Assembly: GCF_018362775.1 (NCBI RefSeq)
Contig: NZ_JAGYXY010000001.1
Location: forward strand, 387,126 to 451,125
DNA length: 64,000 nucleotides
Source: Alistipes montrealensis
GTDB lineage: Bacteria > Bacteroidota > Bacteroidia > Bacteroidales > Rikenellaceae
Direction of reading: 5' to 3'
This document shows, in pieces, positions 1-8,944 of the stretch. Made by a program: the position numbers and the translations under genes. Within the stretch, counting starts at the first letter, position 1, and each line of letters opens with the position of its first letter. Under the pieces are notes generated by a model, which ran no database searches, had not been told where the DNA came from, and saw only the letters and a program-made list of their open reading frames with translations.

Positions 1-96
1 ACCTTTTACATCAACGGCGGCAACAACGGAAGCGAAGACCTTTTCCGGCGGCTGGTCGACAAACTCAGCCCCAGGTCCGGAGCGGCAGCCGTGTAG
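1..96 (+). CDS. C-terminal end of an unidentified protein (partial)
   Basis: The window opens inside a reading frame that stays open for 31 codons and ends at a TAG. The visible tail reads like the end of a globular protein (FYINGGNNGSEDLFRRL, then a short Ser/Arg/Ala tail). Too little is present to name a family. Codon use is GC-rich like the neighbouring core genes, so it is probably a real chromosomal gene transcribed towards ychF. Confidence 0.5.
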   Translation, partial: TFYINGGNNGSEDLFRRLVDKLSPRSGAAAV

Positions 97-161
97 CCCG
101 GCCAAAACGCAGGCCGGAAGCCGCAATTAAAAAAATCCGGTGTATTCTGAAAAGAAATTCG

Positions 162-169
162 TATCTTTG
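162..169 (+). promoter_or_regulatory. Bacteroidota -7 promoter element upstream of ychF
   Basis: TATCTTTG matches the Bacteroidota TAnnTTTG element. It lies about 120 bases before the ychF start, leaving a long GC-rich leader with no obvious hairpin terminator. Confidence 0.65.
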
Positions 170-291
170 CGCGTCTGTGTCCGGACATTGCATCGTCGGA
201 CGGCCGCCGGCGCCGATGCGTCGGCTGTCGGTCGTGCGGCAGTGCGGGAGGCAGGCTTTAGAACCGAATCATAACAGAACAACAATACAAT

Positions 292-1392
292 ATGGCGTTA
301 CAATGCGGCATCGTCGGCTTGCCGAACGTGGGTAAATCGACCCTTTTCAACTGCCTGTCCAATGCAAAGGCGCAGGCGGCAAACTTTCCTTTCTGCACCA
401 TCGAGCCCAATGTGGGCGTGATCACGGTCCCCGACCAGCGGTTGATCCGCCTGGCCGAGATCGACAACCCCAAGCGCGTGGTTCCGACGACGATCGAGAT
501 CGTGGACATCGCGGGTCTGGTGAAGGGCGCCTCGAAGGGCGAAGGCCTGGGCAACAAGTTCCTGGGCAACATCCGCAACACGAATGCAATCATCCACGTG
601 CTGCGCTGCTTCGACAACGGCAACATCACCCACGTCGACGGCACAATCGACCCCGTGCGCGACAAAGGCATCATCGACACCGAGTTGCAGTTGAAGGACC
701 TCGAAACCGTCGAAAACCGGCTGTCCAAGACCCAGAAGCAGGCCACCTCGGGCGGAGACAAGAACGCCAAACGCACCGTGGAACTGCTGCTGCAATACAA
801 GGCGGCGCTGGAACAGGGTCTTTCGGCCCGCACGGTCGAACTCGAAAAGGAGGACCGCAAGCTGGTCGCCGACCTGAACCTGCTGACCGACAAGCCTGTG
901 CTCTACGTCTGCAACGTCGACGAGAAGGGCGCCGCGACGGGCAACGCCTACACCGAAGCCGTGAAAGCAGCCATCGCGGACGAAAAGGCCGAGATGCTGA
1001 TCATCGCGGCGGCGACGGAGGCCGACATCGCCGAACTGGAGAGTTACGAGGAGCGCCAGATGTTCCTCGAAGACCTCGGGCTGGAGGAGTCGGGCGTGGC
1101 GCGCCTGATCAAATCGGCCTACAAATTGCTGAACCTCGAAACGTTCTTCACCACCGGAGCCGACGAGACCCGTGCCTGGACCTACCTGCGCGGCATGAAG
1201 GCCCCGCAGACGGCGGGTGTCATCCACACCGACTTCGAGAAGGGATTCATCCGCGCCGAGGTCATCAAGTACGACGACTACACCACCCTCGGGTCGGAAA
1301 AAGCCTGCCGAGACGCGGGCAAACTGTCGATCGAAGGCAAGGAGTACATCGTACAGGACGGCGACATCATGCACTTCCTGTTCAACGTCTGA
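292..1392 (+). CDS. ychF: Redox-regulated ATPase YchF (Obg-family P-loop NTPase)
   Basis: A 366-residue protein of the usual YchF length. The G1/P-loop GLPNVGKST is at residues 8-16, the G3 region DIAGLVKGASKGEGLGNKF near 70-90, and the G4-equivalent CNVDEKG near 204, where YchF departs from the GTPase NKxD and so prefers ATP. The C-terminal TGS domain ends with the family signature around AGKLSIEGKEYIVQDGDIMHF. YchF binds ribosomes and is linked to oxidative-stress responses; that role is family knowledge. The ATG is preceded by a purine/A-rich stretch, and gltX follows 39 bases downstream on the same strand. Confidence 0.95.
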   Translation: MALQCGIVGLPNVGKSTLFNCLSNAKAQAANFPFCTIEPNVGVITVPDQRLIRLAEIDNPKRVVPTTIEIVDIAGLVKGASKGEGLGNKFLGNIRNTNAIIHVLRCFDNGNITHVDGTIDPVRDKGIIDTELQLKDLETVENRLSKTQKQATSGGDKNAKRTVELLLQYKAALEQGLSARTVELEKEDRKLVADLNLLTDKPVLYVCNVDEKGAATGNAYTEAVKAAIADEKAEMLIIAAATEADIAELESYEERQMFLEDLGLEESGVARLIKSAYKLLNLETFFTTGADETRAWTYLRGMKAPQTAGVIHTDFEKGFIRAEVIKYDDYTTLGSEKACRDAGKLSIEGKEYIVQDGDIMHFLFNV

Positions 1393-1431
1393 CGCCGCAA
1401 ACCGGGATCGTAAAAAACAAAAGATAGAGCT

Positions 1432-2964
1432 ATGGCAAGACCTGTTCGGGTGCGCTTCGCACCCAGCCCCACCGGACCGCTGCACATCGGCGGCGTCCGC
1501 ACGGCACTGTACAACTACCTGTTCGCCCGCCAACACAAGGGCACGATGATCCTGCGCATCGAGGATACCGACTCGCAGCGGTTCGTCCCCGGCGCCGAGG
1601 ATTACATCCTGGAATCGCTCAAATGGTGCGGCATCGAGATCGACGAAGGCGTCGGCGTCGGAGGCCCTCACGCCCCCTACCGCCAGAGCGAGCGGCGCGA
1701 AATCTACCTCAAATACGCCCTGCAACTCGTCGAGGCGGGCTGGGCCTACTACGCGTTCGACTCCGCCGAGGAACTGGACACCCTGCGCCGGGAGGCCGAA
1801 GGGCGCGGCGAGGCGTTCGCCTACAACTACGCCGTGCGCGAAAAACTGGCCACTTCGCTCGCGCTGCCGGCCGAAGAGGTGAAGGCGCGCATCGACCGCG
1901 GCGACCAGTGGGTCATCCGATTTAAAATGCCCGAAAACGAAGTGGTCGAGATGGACGACCTGATCCGCGGCCACGTGGAGGTCAACACCTCGACGCTGGA
2001 CGACAAGGTGCTCTACAAATCGGCCGACGCACTGCCCACCTACCACCTCGCCAACATCGTCGACGACCGCCTGATGGAGGTCTCGCACGTCATCCGCGGC
2101 GAGGAGTGGCTGCCGTCGCTGCCCCTGCACTACCTCCTGTACAAAGCCTTCGGATGGAGCGAGCAGCAACCGCAGTTCGCCCACCTGCCGCTGCTCTTGA
2201 AACCCACGGGCGGCGGCAAGCTCTCGAAACGCGACGGCGACAAGATGGGCTTCCCCGTTTTCCCGCTCTTCTGGACTTCGCCGACCGGGGAGACCGCCCG
2301 CGGCTACCGCGAGGACGGCTATTTCCCCGAGGCGTTCATCAACATGCTGGCCCTGCTGGGCTGGAACCCGGGCACGGAGCAAGAGATTTTCTCGATGCAG
2401 GAGCTGATCGACAACTTCTCGCTCGAACGCGTCTCGAAATCGGGGGCGCGCTTCCAGCCCGACAAAGCCAAGTGGTTCAACGCCCAGTACATGCACCACA
2501 AGACGGACGCCGAACTGGCGGCGCTTTACCAGCCGATCCTGCGCGAACACGGCATCGAGGTCTCGGACGAGCGCGCCGGAAAGGCCGCAGGCATCATGAA
2601 GGAGCGCGCGACGTTCACGACCGACCTCTGGGACCTCACGTCGTTCTTCTTCGAGGCTCCCGCGGAGTACGAAGAAAAGCAGGTCAAAAAGTACTGGAAA
2701 GGCCAGAATCCGGCCATCCTCAGCTGCCTGCGCGGCGTACTGGAGGGTATCGACGACTTCTCGCTGGAGAACACCGAACGCATCGTCCACGCCTGGATCG
2801 AAGAGAAGGGTTACGGCATGGGGCAGGTGATGAACACCCTGCGCCTGGCCCTCGTGGGCGCCGGAAAGGGCCCGGGCATGTACGATGTCACGTCGTTCAT
2901 CGGCAAGGAGGAGTGCCTGCGCCGCATCGACAACCTGCTGACCAACTTAAAACCCGCTGAATAA
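1432..2964 (+). CDS. gltX: Glutamate--tRNA ligase
   Basis: A class I aminoacyl-tRNA synthetase of 510 residues that charges tRNA-Glu in the cytoplasm. The HIGH motif is seen as [11 protein letters not shown] near residues 10-20, with EDTDSQR soon after. The KMSKS loop appears as KLSKRDGDK near residue 265, followed by a Bacteroidota-type insertion ([10 protein letters not shown]...). The C-terminal anticodon-binding helical domain is complete. The stop codon overlaps the next start by one base (TAATG), so translational coupling to galM is likely. Confidence 0.96.
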   Translation: MARPVRVRFAPSPTGPLHIGGVRTALYNYLFARQHKGTMILRIEDTDSQRFVPGAEDYILESLKWCGIEIDEGVGVGGPHAPYRQSERREIYLKYALQLVEAGWAYYAFDSAEELDTLRREAEGRGEAFAYNYAVREKLATSLALPAEEVKARIDRGDQWVIRFKMPENEVVEMDDLIRGHVEVNTSTLDDKVLYKSADALPTYHLANIVDDRLMEVSHVIRGEEWLPSLPLHYLLYKAFGWSEQQPQFAHLPLLLKPTGGGKLSKRDGDKMGFPVFPLFWTSPTGETARGYREDGYFPEAFINMLALLGWNPGTEQEIFSMQELIDNFSLERVSKSGARFQPDKAKWFNAQYMHHKTDAELAALYQPILREHGIEVSDERAGKAAGIMKERATFTTDLWDLTSFFFEAPAEYEEKQVKKYWKGQNPAILSCLRGVLEGIDDFSLENTERIVHAWIEEKGYGMGQVMNTLRLALVGAGKGPGMYDVTSFIGKEECLRRIDNLLTNLKPAE

Positions 2965-4019
2965 TGGTATCTATCGAACAACACGTCTGGGGCATGACCC
3001 CGGAAGGCGAAGCGATTATCCGCTACACGCTGCGCAACGACAAAGGCGCCGAAGTGCAGCTTTCGAACTACGGCGCGGCGATCGTCGCCGTGACGATGCC
3101 CGACCGCGAGGGCCGCATGGCCGACGTGGTGCTGGGCTACAAACACCCCGAAGGCTACTTCTTCGACGGAGCCGCCTCGGGCAAGAGCGTGGGACGCTGC
3201 GCCAACCGCATCGCCTTCGGGCGCATGACGGTCGACGGCAAGGAGTATTCGCTGGAGGTCAACAACGGGCCCAACCACTTGCACGGAGGCACGAAAGGTT
3301 TTGCCAACCGCGTATGGGAGAGCCGCGTGGAGACCAACCGCGTGGTGATGTCGCTCCTATCGGAGGACGGCGACCAGGGCTACCCCGGCGAACTGTGCGT
3401 CGAGGCCGTTTTCGATTTCGACGACGACAACGCGCTGGAGATCACCTACCTGGCCCGGACCGACAAGATGACGGTCGTGAACCTCACCAACCACGTCTAC
3501 TTCAACCTCGCGGGCGAAGGCAGCGGGTCGATCCTCGACCACGAACTGCGCCTGAACAGTTCGAAGATTCTGGAAATGAACGACAAACAGATCCCGACGG
3601 GCAAACTGCTCGACGCGGCGGGAACCCCGCAGGACTTTTCGGAGTTCCGGTCCTTCCGCGAAGGCATCTCGTCGGAGTTCAACCACATCCGCGATTTTAA
3701 GGGTTACGACCACCCCTTTGCCATCGACGGCTGGAAACCCAACATCCTGGGCGAGGTCGGAGAACTGCGCGAACCTCGGTCGGGGCGCAAGGTGACGGTG
3801 CTCTCGTCGCAGCCCAGCGTGATGATCTACACGGGCAACTGGCTCGCGGGCGGATGCCCCGAAACCAAGTCGGGAGGCCGTTATGCCGATTACGACGGCG
3901 TGGCGATGGAGTGCCAGAACTACCCCGACGCCGTGAACCACCCCGAGTTCCCCTCGCCGCTGCTCAATCCCGGCGAGACCTATTGCCAGAAGATCGTCTT
4001 CCGCTTCGGAACGTTCTGA
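2964..4019 (+). CDS. galM: Aldose 1-epimerase (galactose mutarotase)
   Basis: A 351-residue GalM-type mutarotase interconverting alpha and beta anomers of hexoses. Visible family features are NGPNHLHGG near residue 95, the catalytic-His region NLTNHVYFNLAG near 175, and the catalytic-Glu segment MECQNYPDAVNHPEFP near the C-terminus. There is no signal peptide, so it should be cytoplasmic. It overlaps the gltX stop by one base and ends just before a strong terminator. Its last 49 bases recur 1.25 kb downstream (see the repeat at 5217-5265). Confidence 0.93.
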   Translation: MVSIEQHVWGMTPEGEAIIRYTLRNDKGAEVQLSNYGAAIVAVTMPDREGRMADVVLGYKHPEGYFFDGAASGKSVGRCANRIAFGRMTVDGKEYSLEVNNGPNHLHGGTKGFANRVWESRVETNRVVMSLLSEDGDQGYPGELCVEAVFDFDDDNALEITYLARTDKMTVVNLTNHVYFNLAGEGSGSILDHELRLNSSKILEMNDKQIPTGKLLDAAGTPQDFSEFRSFREGISSEFNHIRDFKGYDHPFAIDGWKPNILGEVGELREPRSGRKVTVLSSQPSVMIYTGNWLAGGCPETKSGGRYADYDGVAMECQNYPDAVNHPEFPSPLLNPGETYCQKIVFRFGTF

Positions 4020-4041
4020 AAACGCGGTTCTCGCACCTACA

Positions 4042-4070
4042 AGCCCCGTCCCCTGCGGACGGGGCTTTTT
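4042..4070 (+). terminator. Rho-independent terminator after galM
   Basis: A 10-bp stem, AGCCCCGTCC with GGACGGGGCT, and a short loop are followed by a T run. It closes the ychF-gltX-galM transcript. Confidence 0.85.
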
Positions 4071-4138
4071 CGGATACAATCGGTAAAAATGGTTGGTTAA
4101 TCCGTAATTCAGGCAACAATAGCGTACAACAAGCTCGC

Positions 4139-4146
4139 TATCTTTG
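4139..4146 (+). promoter_or_regulatory. Bacteroidota -7 promoter element
   Basis: TATCTTTG lies 28 bases before the lipoprotein start at 4175, a typical distance in Bacteroidota. It shows that this gene has its own promoter after the galM terminator. Confidence 0.7.
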
Positions 4147-4174
4147 CGACATCAAAACCGAATAAATCAAAAAT

Positions 4175-5176
4175 ATGAAAAAAATTGCATCCGTTTTTCT
4201 GTCGGCAGTGCTGGCAGTAGCCTGCACGACGGAACCGACATCTGAATCCACCGCATCCCGAACGATCGAAAAAACGACGAAACGAAATATCGGAAGCAAG
4301 CTGACACTATATCCCGTGCCTCTGGTCGTGGTGGGCGCCTGGGTGGACGACCGAGTAAACTGGATCACGGTCGGACATACGGGCATTATCGGCCACGACC
4401 GCATTCTGATCAGCATGAGCAAATCACACTATACCAACGCAGGCATTCGGAAAACGAAAATACTGTCGGTCAATATCGTCGACGAGGCATTGCTGCGCAA
4501 GGCCGACTACGCAGGGAGTGTAAGCGGTCGGGATGTGGATAAGTCCCGTCTGTTCGATTTCCATTCAGGCGACATCGGCGCTCCGGTAATCGACGCCTCG
4601 CCGCTGGTGATGGAATGCCGCGTAGAAGAGATTTACGAAACCGATAAATTCGACAACTTCATCTGTTCCGTGGCCAATACCTATGCCGACGAGCGAGTCC
4701 TCGACCCGGCGGGGAAAATCAATTACCGGGAACTGAAGCCCGTCCTGTTCGAATTCCCCACCTATTCCTATCTGAGAACGGGGGAAACGATCGGCAGGGG
4801 GCTGAACCTCGAAAAGGATACGACCCTCCCCTGCGTCAAACTGCCGCAGACCGACAAAAGCATAGTCCGTCTGTCAAAGGTGGTGGTTCGTCCCGAATAT
4901 CTGGAGGAGTACAAAGCGGCGGCGGCCGAGGTGGGAACCATCTCGCTGCGCACGGAACCGGGCGTGCTGACCATGTATGCCGTCGCCGAAAAAAACAATC
5001 CCTGCCAGATCACGATTCTGGAAACCTACGCCGACACGGCAGCCTACCGTTCCCATATAGCATCGGCCCATTTCCGCAAGTATAAACAGGGCACGCTGAA
5101 AATGATCCGGTCGCTCGAACTGATCGACACCGATCCGCTCAATCCCGCCTTTCGGCTTCAAAGCGTTGCAAAATAA
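4175..5176 (+). CDS. Lipoprotein with flavin-reductase-like and antibiotic-biosynthesis-monooxygenase-like domains
   Basis: A 333-residue protein with a lipoprotein signal; the lipid-modified Cys should be residue 17 (VLAVAC). Residues about 40-215 look like an FMN-binding split-barrel flavin reductase domain (PVPLVVVGAW, WITVGHTGIIGHDRI, HSGDIGAPVID). Residues about 230-315 look like a small ABM/EthD-type dimeric alpha-beta barrel (VVVRPEYLEEYKAAAAEVG, ETYADTAAYRSHIASAHF). Both assignments are from pattern recognition. A lipoprotein carrying a flavoenzyme-like domain plus an ABM domain is unusual and suggests envelope redox or quinone chemistry, but the substrate is unknown. It has its own promoter. 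A copy of the galM tail follows it. Confidence 0.75.
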   Translation: MKKIASVFLSAVLAVACTTEPTSESTASRTIEKTTKRNIGSKLTLYPVPLVVVGAWVDDRVNWITVGHTGIIGHDRILISMSKSHYTNAGIRKTKILSVNIVDEALLRKADYAGSVSGRDVDKSRLFDFHSGDIGAPVIDASPLVMECRVEEIYETDKFDNFICSVANTYADERVLDPAGKINYRELKPVLFEFPTYSYLRTGETIGRGLNLEKDTTLPCVKLPQTDKSIVRLSKVVVRPEYLEEYKAAAAEVGTISLRTEPGVLTMYAVAEKNNPCQITILETYADTAAYRSHIASAHFRKYKQGTLKMIRSLELIDTDPLNPAFRLQSVAK

Positions 5177-5216
5177 CTACAGTCCAGAATTTTCGGGAAT
5201 TTTTCTCTTTCCGCCC

Positions 5217-5265
5217 CGGCGAAACCCACTGCCAGAAGATCGTCTTCCGCTTCGTAATATTCTGA
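5217..5265 (+). repeat. Duplicated 3' end of galM
   Basis: Forty-nine bases match the last 49 bases of galM (3971-4019) at 43 positions, with no gaps and with the stop codon kept. The central 21+ bases are identical. Translated, it reads GETHCQKIVFRFVIF where galM reads GETYCQKIVFRFGTF. It is a remnant, not a gene: nothing upstream extends the frame. The lipoprotein gene at 4175 therefore sits between two galM tails. Confidence 0.85.
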
Positions 5266-5284
5266 CTGTCAACTGAAATAAGGA

Positions 5285-5323
5285 AAAAAGGCGGAAAGTC
5301 TGCGGACTTTCCGCCTTTTTTCC
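5285..5323 (+). terminator. Terminator after the lipoprotein and galM-tail remnant
   Basis: The 11-bp stem GGCGGAAAGTC/GACTTTCCGCC with a TGCG loop is flanked by A and T runs, so it could act in both directions. It comes right before the promoter of the TPP riboswitch transcript. Confidence 0.85.
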
Positions 5324-5324
5324 T

Positions 5325-5332
5325 TACCTTTG
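5325..5332 (+). promoter_or_regulatory. -7 promoter element of the thiamine-regulated transcript
   Basis: TACCTTTG fits TAnnTTTG and sits about 12 bases before the riboswitch fold begins, so the aptamer would be near the 5' end of the mRNA. Confidence 0.65.
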
Positions 5333-5343
5333 CCCCGATATTT

Positions 5344-5446
5344 CAAAGGGGTGCCTTACTGTCAGGCTGAGATTATACCCATTGAACCGGAGACGGGTAA
5401 TGCCGAGACCGGGACGAAGCGTAATCAACAACACATACCCCTTTTC
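5344..5446 (+). promoter_or_regulatory. TPP (THI-element) riboswitch
   Basis: The conserved THI-box blocks are visible in order: GGGGTGCC, GGCTGAGA (5365-5372), TACCC (5376-5380), GAACC (5384-5388) and GGGTAATGCC (5395-5404). The P1 stem pairs AAAGGGG at the start with CCCCTTT at the end. The receptor ATG lies about 27 bases beyond the closing P1 strand, which fits control of translation start in this phylum. It should switch off the downstream receptor when thiamine pyrophosphate is plentiful. Confidence 0.93.
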
Positions 5447-5472
5447 AGTCTATTAACTCAAAAAGTTTAACG

Positions 5473-7776
5473 ATGAAAAGGATTTTTCTGATTCTTGCGG
5501 CTGCCGCGCTCTGCCCGGCCGCACAACTGAGGGCTGAACAGGCCGAAACCACACGCACGGAGGCGGCGCGCCCGACGGGCCGCACCGAAGCGGATTCGCT
5601 GCGCGTATACCGCTTGCAGGAGGTCGAAGTGACCGCCACGCGGGCCTCGAAAAACACGCCCGTAGCCTATTCCGACATCACGCGCAGCGAGATCGCCCGC
5701 AACAGTTACGGATTCGACATTCCGTCGGTGCTGGCCCTGGCGCCCTCGATGATCGCCACCAACGAGACCGGCATCGGCATCGGCGGAACCTCGATGCGCC
5801 TGCGCGGCACGGACGCCACGCGCCTCAACGTCACGATCAACGGCGTGCCGATGAACAACCCCGATTCGCACTCGATGTACTGGTACGATACGCCCGACCT
5901 GATTTCGGCCGTCGGGACCATCCAGGTACAGCGCGGCGCAGGCATCTCGACCAACGGCACGGGCGCCTTCGGCGGCGCGATCAACATGTCGACCGACGTG
6001 CTCCAGACCGAATTCGGAGGCGACGCGTCGCTCTCCTACGGTTCGTACAATACCTCGAAGCAGGCCGTGCACGTCAACTCGGGGCTGATGGGCGGCCACT
6101 GGCTCGTGGACGCCCGCCTGACGCATATCGGCTCGGACGGTTACATCGACCGCGGAGCCACGGACCTCAAATCCTACATGTTCCAGGGCGCCTACTACAA
6201 CGGCAACACGATGCTCAAACTCGTCTCCTTCGGCGGCAAGGCCAAGACCGGCCTCACCTACACGGGCGCCACGAAAGAACAGATGCGCCTCAACGGCCGC
6301 CGGTTCCACACCGAAGGCATGTACTACACCTCCAGCGGGCCCCACTCCTACTACTACATGGACGACGGCAAGGTCGAGCGCGCGACGGTAGACTATTACG
6401 ACGACCAGACGGACAACTACCTGCAAATCAACAACCAACTGGTGCTGAGCCACCGTTTCAACGAGAAGTGGACGCTCAACGCCACGGGCTTCTACACCTA
6501 CGGTTACGGCTACTACAAGCAATACAAGGCCGGGCGCACGCTGGCCGAATACCTCAACCTCGAGACCGACATCGAGCAGGCCGACCTGATCCGCGAAAAG
6601 ATCATGCGCAACCACCTGGGCGGCCTGAACGCCTCGGCGGCCTACTCCGTAAAGAACCTCGACCTCACGTTCGGAGGTTCGTGGAGCTACTACTCCTGCC
6701 CCCACTGGGGCGTGCTCGACTGGGTCGACGGACTGGACAAGAGCCAGATCGGGGGACGCTGGTACGACAACGACGTGGACAAGCAGGACGCCAACCTCTT
6801 CGCCCGCGCATCGTGGACCGTGGCCAAGGGACTGCGGCTCTTCGGCGACCTGCAATACCGCTACGTCAGCTACCAGACCTGGGGCGTCAACGACAACTTC
6901 GTCTCGGAGGAGGTGGGCATGCAGCCCATCGACGTGGACGAGACCTACCACTTCTTCAACCCCCGCGCCGGACTGAATTACACGCTCGGCGAGCGCAGCA
7001 ACTTCTACTTCTCGTTCGCCGTCGCGCAGAAAGAACCCACGCGAAGCGACTTCACCGACCGGTACAAGTTCGCCGCCGACCAGACTGCGCCTTCGTCCGA
7101 AAAGCTCTACGACTACGAACTGGGCTACACCTACACCGCACCGCGCCTCTCGCTGGGCGTCAATTTCTACTACATGAAGTACAAGGACCAGCTCGTCCCG
7201 ACGGGCATGGTCAACGACGGCGACGACGCCCTGAACGTCAACGTTCCGGACAGCTACCGCCGCGGCGTGGAACTTTCGGCGGCATGGAAAATCGCCGGGT
7301 GGTTCACGGCATCGGCCAACGCCACCTTCTCGCAGAACCGCATCGAGAACTACGTCGACGCGCTGAAAAACAGCCCCACCTACGACCAGAACCTGGGCGA
7401 CATGACTATCGCCTACTCACCCTCGTCGATGGCCGGGCTGCTGCTCGACTTCCACCACAAAGGATTCGAAGCGGTACTGCACACCCAGTACGTCGGCAAA
7501 CAGTATTTCACCAACAACGAAAACGACGCCCTGTCGCTCGACGCCTACTGTGTGACCAACCTCAACCTGGCCTACACGTTCCGCACCCGCTCGACCCGCA
7601 GCGTGCGGCTGGGCCTGCTGATCAACAACCTCTTCAGCACGGAGTACGAGAGCAACGGCTACGGCTATTCGTACATGGACACGTGGAGCGGCCCGACGCC
7701 CGCGCGTATCGACGAGGCCTTCTACTTCCCGCAGGCTCCGCTCAACGTGCTGGCGAACGTCACGGTACGGTTCTGA
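5473..7776 (+). CDS. TonB-dependent outer-membrane receptor, probable thiamine(-phosphate) importer
   Basis: A 767-residue TonB-dependent receptor: signal peptide about residues 1-22, TonB-box-like EVEVTATRA near 50, plug domain about 60-180 (SMRLRGTDATRLNVTINGVPMNN, then GAFGGAINM), then a 22-strand barrel ending in an aromatic residue (ANVTVRF). Its position directly behind a TPP riboswitch and before pnuT matches the thiamine-regulated receptor/PnuT arrangement known in Bacteroidetes, so thiamine or a precursor is the inferred substrate. Energy would come from TonB-ExbBD encoded elsewhere. It has no SusD partner. Confidence 0.9.
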   Translation: MKRIFLILAAAALCPAAQLRAEQAETTRTEAARPTGRTEADSLRVYRLQEVEVTATRASKNTPVAYSDITRSEIARNSYGFDIPSVLALAPSMIATNETGIGIGGTSMRLRGTDATRLNVTINGVPMNNPDSHSMYWYDTPDLISAVGTIQVQRGAGISTNGTGAFGGAINMSTDVLQTEFGGDASLSYGSYNTSKQAVHVNSGLMGGHWLVDARLTHIGSDGYIDRGATDLKSYMFQGAYYNGNTMLKLVSFGGKAKTGLTYTGATKEQMRLNGRRFHTEGMYYTSSGPHSYYYMDDGKVERATVDYYDDQTDNYLQINNQLVLSHRFNEKWTLNATGFYTYGYGYYKQYKAGRTLAEYLNLETDIEQADLIREKIMRNHLGGLNASAAYSVKNLDLTFGGSWSYYSCPHWGVLDWVDGLDKSQIGGRWYDNDVDKQDANLFARASWTVAKGLRLFGDLQYRYVSYQTWGVNDNFVSEEVGMQPIDVDETYHFFNPRAGLNYTLGERSNFYFSFAVAQKEPTRSDFTDRYKFAADQTAPSSEKLYDYELGYTYTAPRLSLGVNFYYMKYKDQLVPTGMVNDGDDALNVNVPDSYRRGVELSAAWKIAGWFTASANATFSQNRIENYVDALKNSPTYDQNLGDMTIAYSPSSMAGLLLDFHHKGFEAVLHTQYVGKQYFTNNENDALSLDAYCVTNLNLAYTFRTRSTRSVRLGLLINNLFSTEYESNGYGYSYMDTWSGPTPARIDEAFYFPQAPLNVLANVTVRF

Positions 7777-8308
7777 CGGGGTTCTACCCACAGGGGTTTT
7801 ATGTACTTTTGGTGGCAAAAGTACCAAAACCATCCGCATGTCGCTTTCGCGGGAGCGTCGCTCGACTGCGCTAAAACGGGCGCCTTCACGGGTTTGCAAG
7901 CAAACCGGCCCCGTTTTTTAACGCTCCGCCTTCGCGCCGTTCTTTTTCCGCTGCAAGCGATAATGCGGACCACTCACGCCGCGTTCCGCGGCGAATGATC
8001 CCGACTCGATGCCTGAGCCGTCAAACGGAGGCCCGGCTAAAAGTGGTAAGAAACGGGGCCGGGGCGCGTGCGCCCCCGCGAATAGGCGCCCGTTTCGAAC
8101 GTTAGACGGGACGGAGTAGGCGAAGGCATCCGTCGGGGAGTTTTTGGTACTTTTTGCGGCCAAAAAGTACAGAAGGTTCTGCGGGCAAAGCCGCGGTTAA
8201 TTGCCGACCAAAAAGCGGCAACACTTCGCGGCGAAGACACCTGTTTTGAGTACTTTTACCACCAAAAGTACAACAAATCCCCCGCGGTCGCCGTGGGAAT
8301 AAAATGAA
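7777..8308. repeat. Nested palindromic intergenic repeats between the receptor and pnuT
   Basis: This 532-base gap has no credible gene. Its ends are inverted copies of each other over about 40 bases: 7789-7829 contains GTACTTTTGGTGGCAAAAGTAC, and 8241-8284 contains the reverse complement form. A third palindrome, GGTACTTTTTGCGGCCAAAAAGTAC-like, lies near 8150-8180, preceded at about 8055-8090 by a GC-rich block (GGCGCGTGCGCCCCCGCGAA). The palindrome plus GC block recurs inverted at 12061-12185. If the riboswitch transcript runs through, these palindromes would be in the mRNA between the two genes. Confidence 0.8.
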
Positions 8309-8884
8309 ATGACGATGGATTGGAAACTCATACTGCAAATTGCCGGCGTGGTGCTCGGGCTCCTGTACCTGTGGCTCGAATACCGAGCCGACATCCGGCT
8401 GTGGATCGTGGGGCTCATCATGCCCCTCGTACACGGCGCGCTGTACTACAAGTCGGGGTTGTACGCCGACTGCTCGATGCAGGTCTACTACGTGCTGGCG
8501 GGACTGTACGGCTGGCTCGTGTGGCGCAACGCCCCGAAAAAGCAGTCGAAAGCGGTCGCAATCGGACACACGCCCCTGCGGCTGATTCCGGCCCTCGCGG
8601 GGGTTTACGCCGCGGCACACGCCGCGCTTTACCTGCTGCTGACCCATTTCACGAACAGCACCGTGCCTTTTTGGGACGCAATGACGACCGCCCTGTCGAT
8701 CGTAGCCATGTGGATGCTCTCGCGCAAACTGGTCGAACAATGGCTCGTATGGCTGGTCGTAGACATAATCACCGTCGGCCTCTACCTCTATAAAGAGATT
8801 CCGCTGACAGCCGGGCTTTATGCCCTCTACTCGGCATTGGCCGTGGCGGGATACCTCCGCTGGCGCAAACAGGCGACAGTCTGA
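8309..8884 (+). CDS. pnuT: PnuC-family inner-membrane transporter, probable thiamine transporter PnuT
   Basis: A 191-residue, highly hydrophobic protein with about seven membrane segments. The PnuC-family WxxW signature is seen as YGWLVWRN near residue 70, and the C-terminal region WLVVDIITVGLYLYKEIPLTAGLY is typical of the family. PnuC proteins carry vitamins by facilitated diffusion. Placement after a TPP-riboswitch-controlled receptor argues for thiamine rather than nicotinamide riboside. The thiamine pyrophosphokinase gene that often follows is absent here; the gene is followed at once by a terminator. An alternative start is the second Met, two codons on. Confidence 0.87.
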   Translation: MTMDWKLILQIAGVVLGLLYLWLEYRADIRLWIVGLIMPLVHGALYYKSGLYADCSMQVYYVLAGLYGWLVWRNAPKKQSKAVAIGHTPLRLIPALAGVYAAAHAALYLLLTHFTNSTVPFWDAMTTALSIVAMWMLSRKLVEQWLVWLVVDIITVGLYLYKEIPLTAGLYALYSALAVAGYLRWRKQATV

Positions 8885-8886
8885 CA

Positions 8887-8927
8887 AAACGAAAGGGGCC
8901 GTCTTTTGAAGACGGCCCCTTTCGTTT
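8887..8927. terminator. Bidirectional terminator between pnuT and the DUF1080 gene
   Basis: A perfect 19-bp stem (8887-8905 with 8909-8927) has a 3-base loop and A/T-rich flanks. It serves two converging genes. Confidence 0.9.
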
Positions 8928-8944
8928 ATCCGATAAAAACCGGC

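Noticed and set aside
298..2790. 830-codon open frame on the minus strand across ychF and gltX
   Set aside because: It is antisense to two certain genes; GC-rich codon use makes long antisense frames. No domain character.
5467..6951. 494-codon minus-strand frame inside the TonB receptor
   Set aside because: Antisense shadow of a clear receptor gene; composition is Val/Arg/Gly-rich without motifs.
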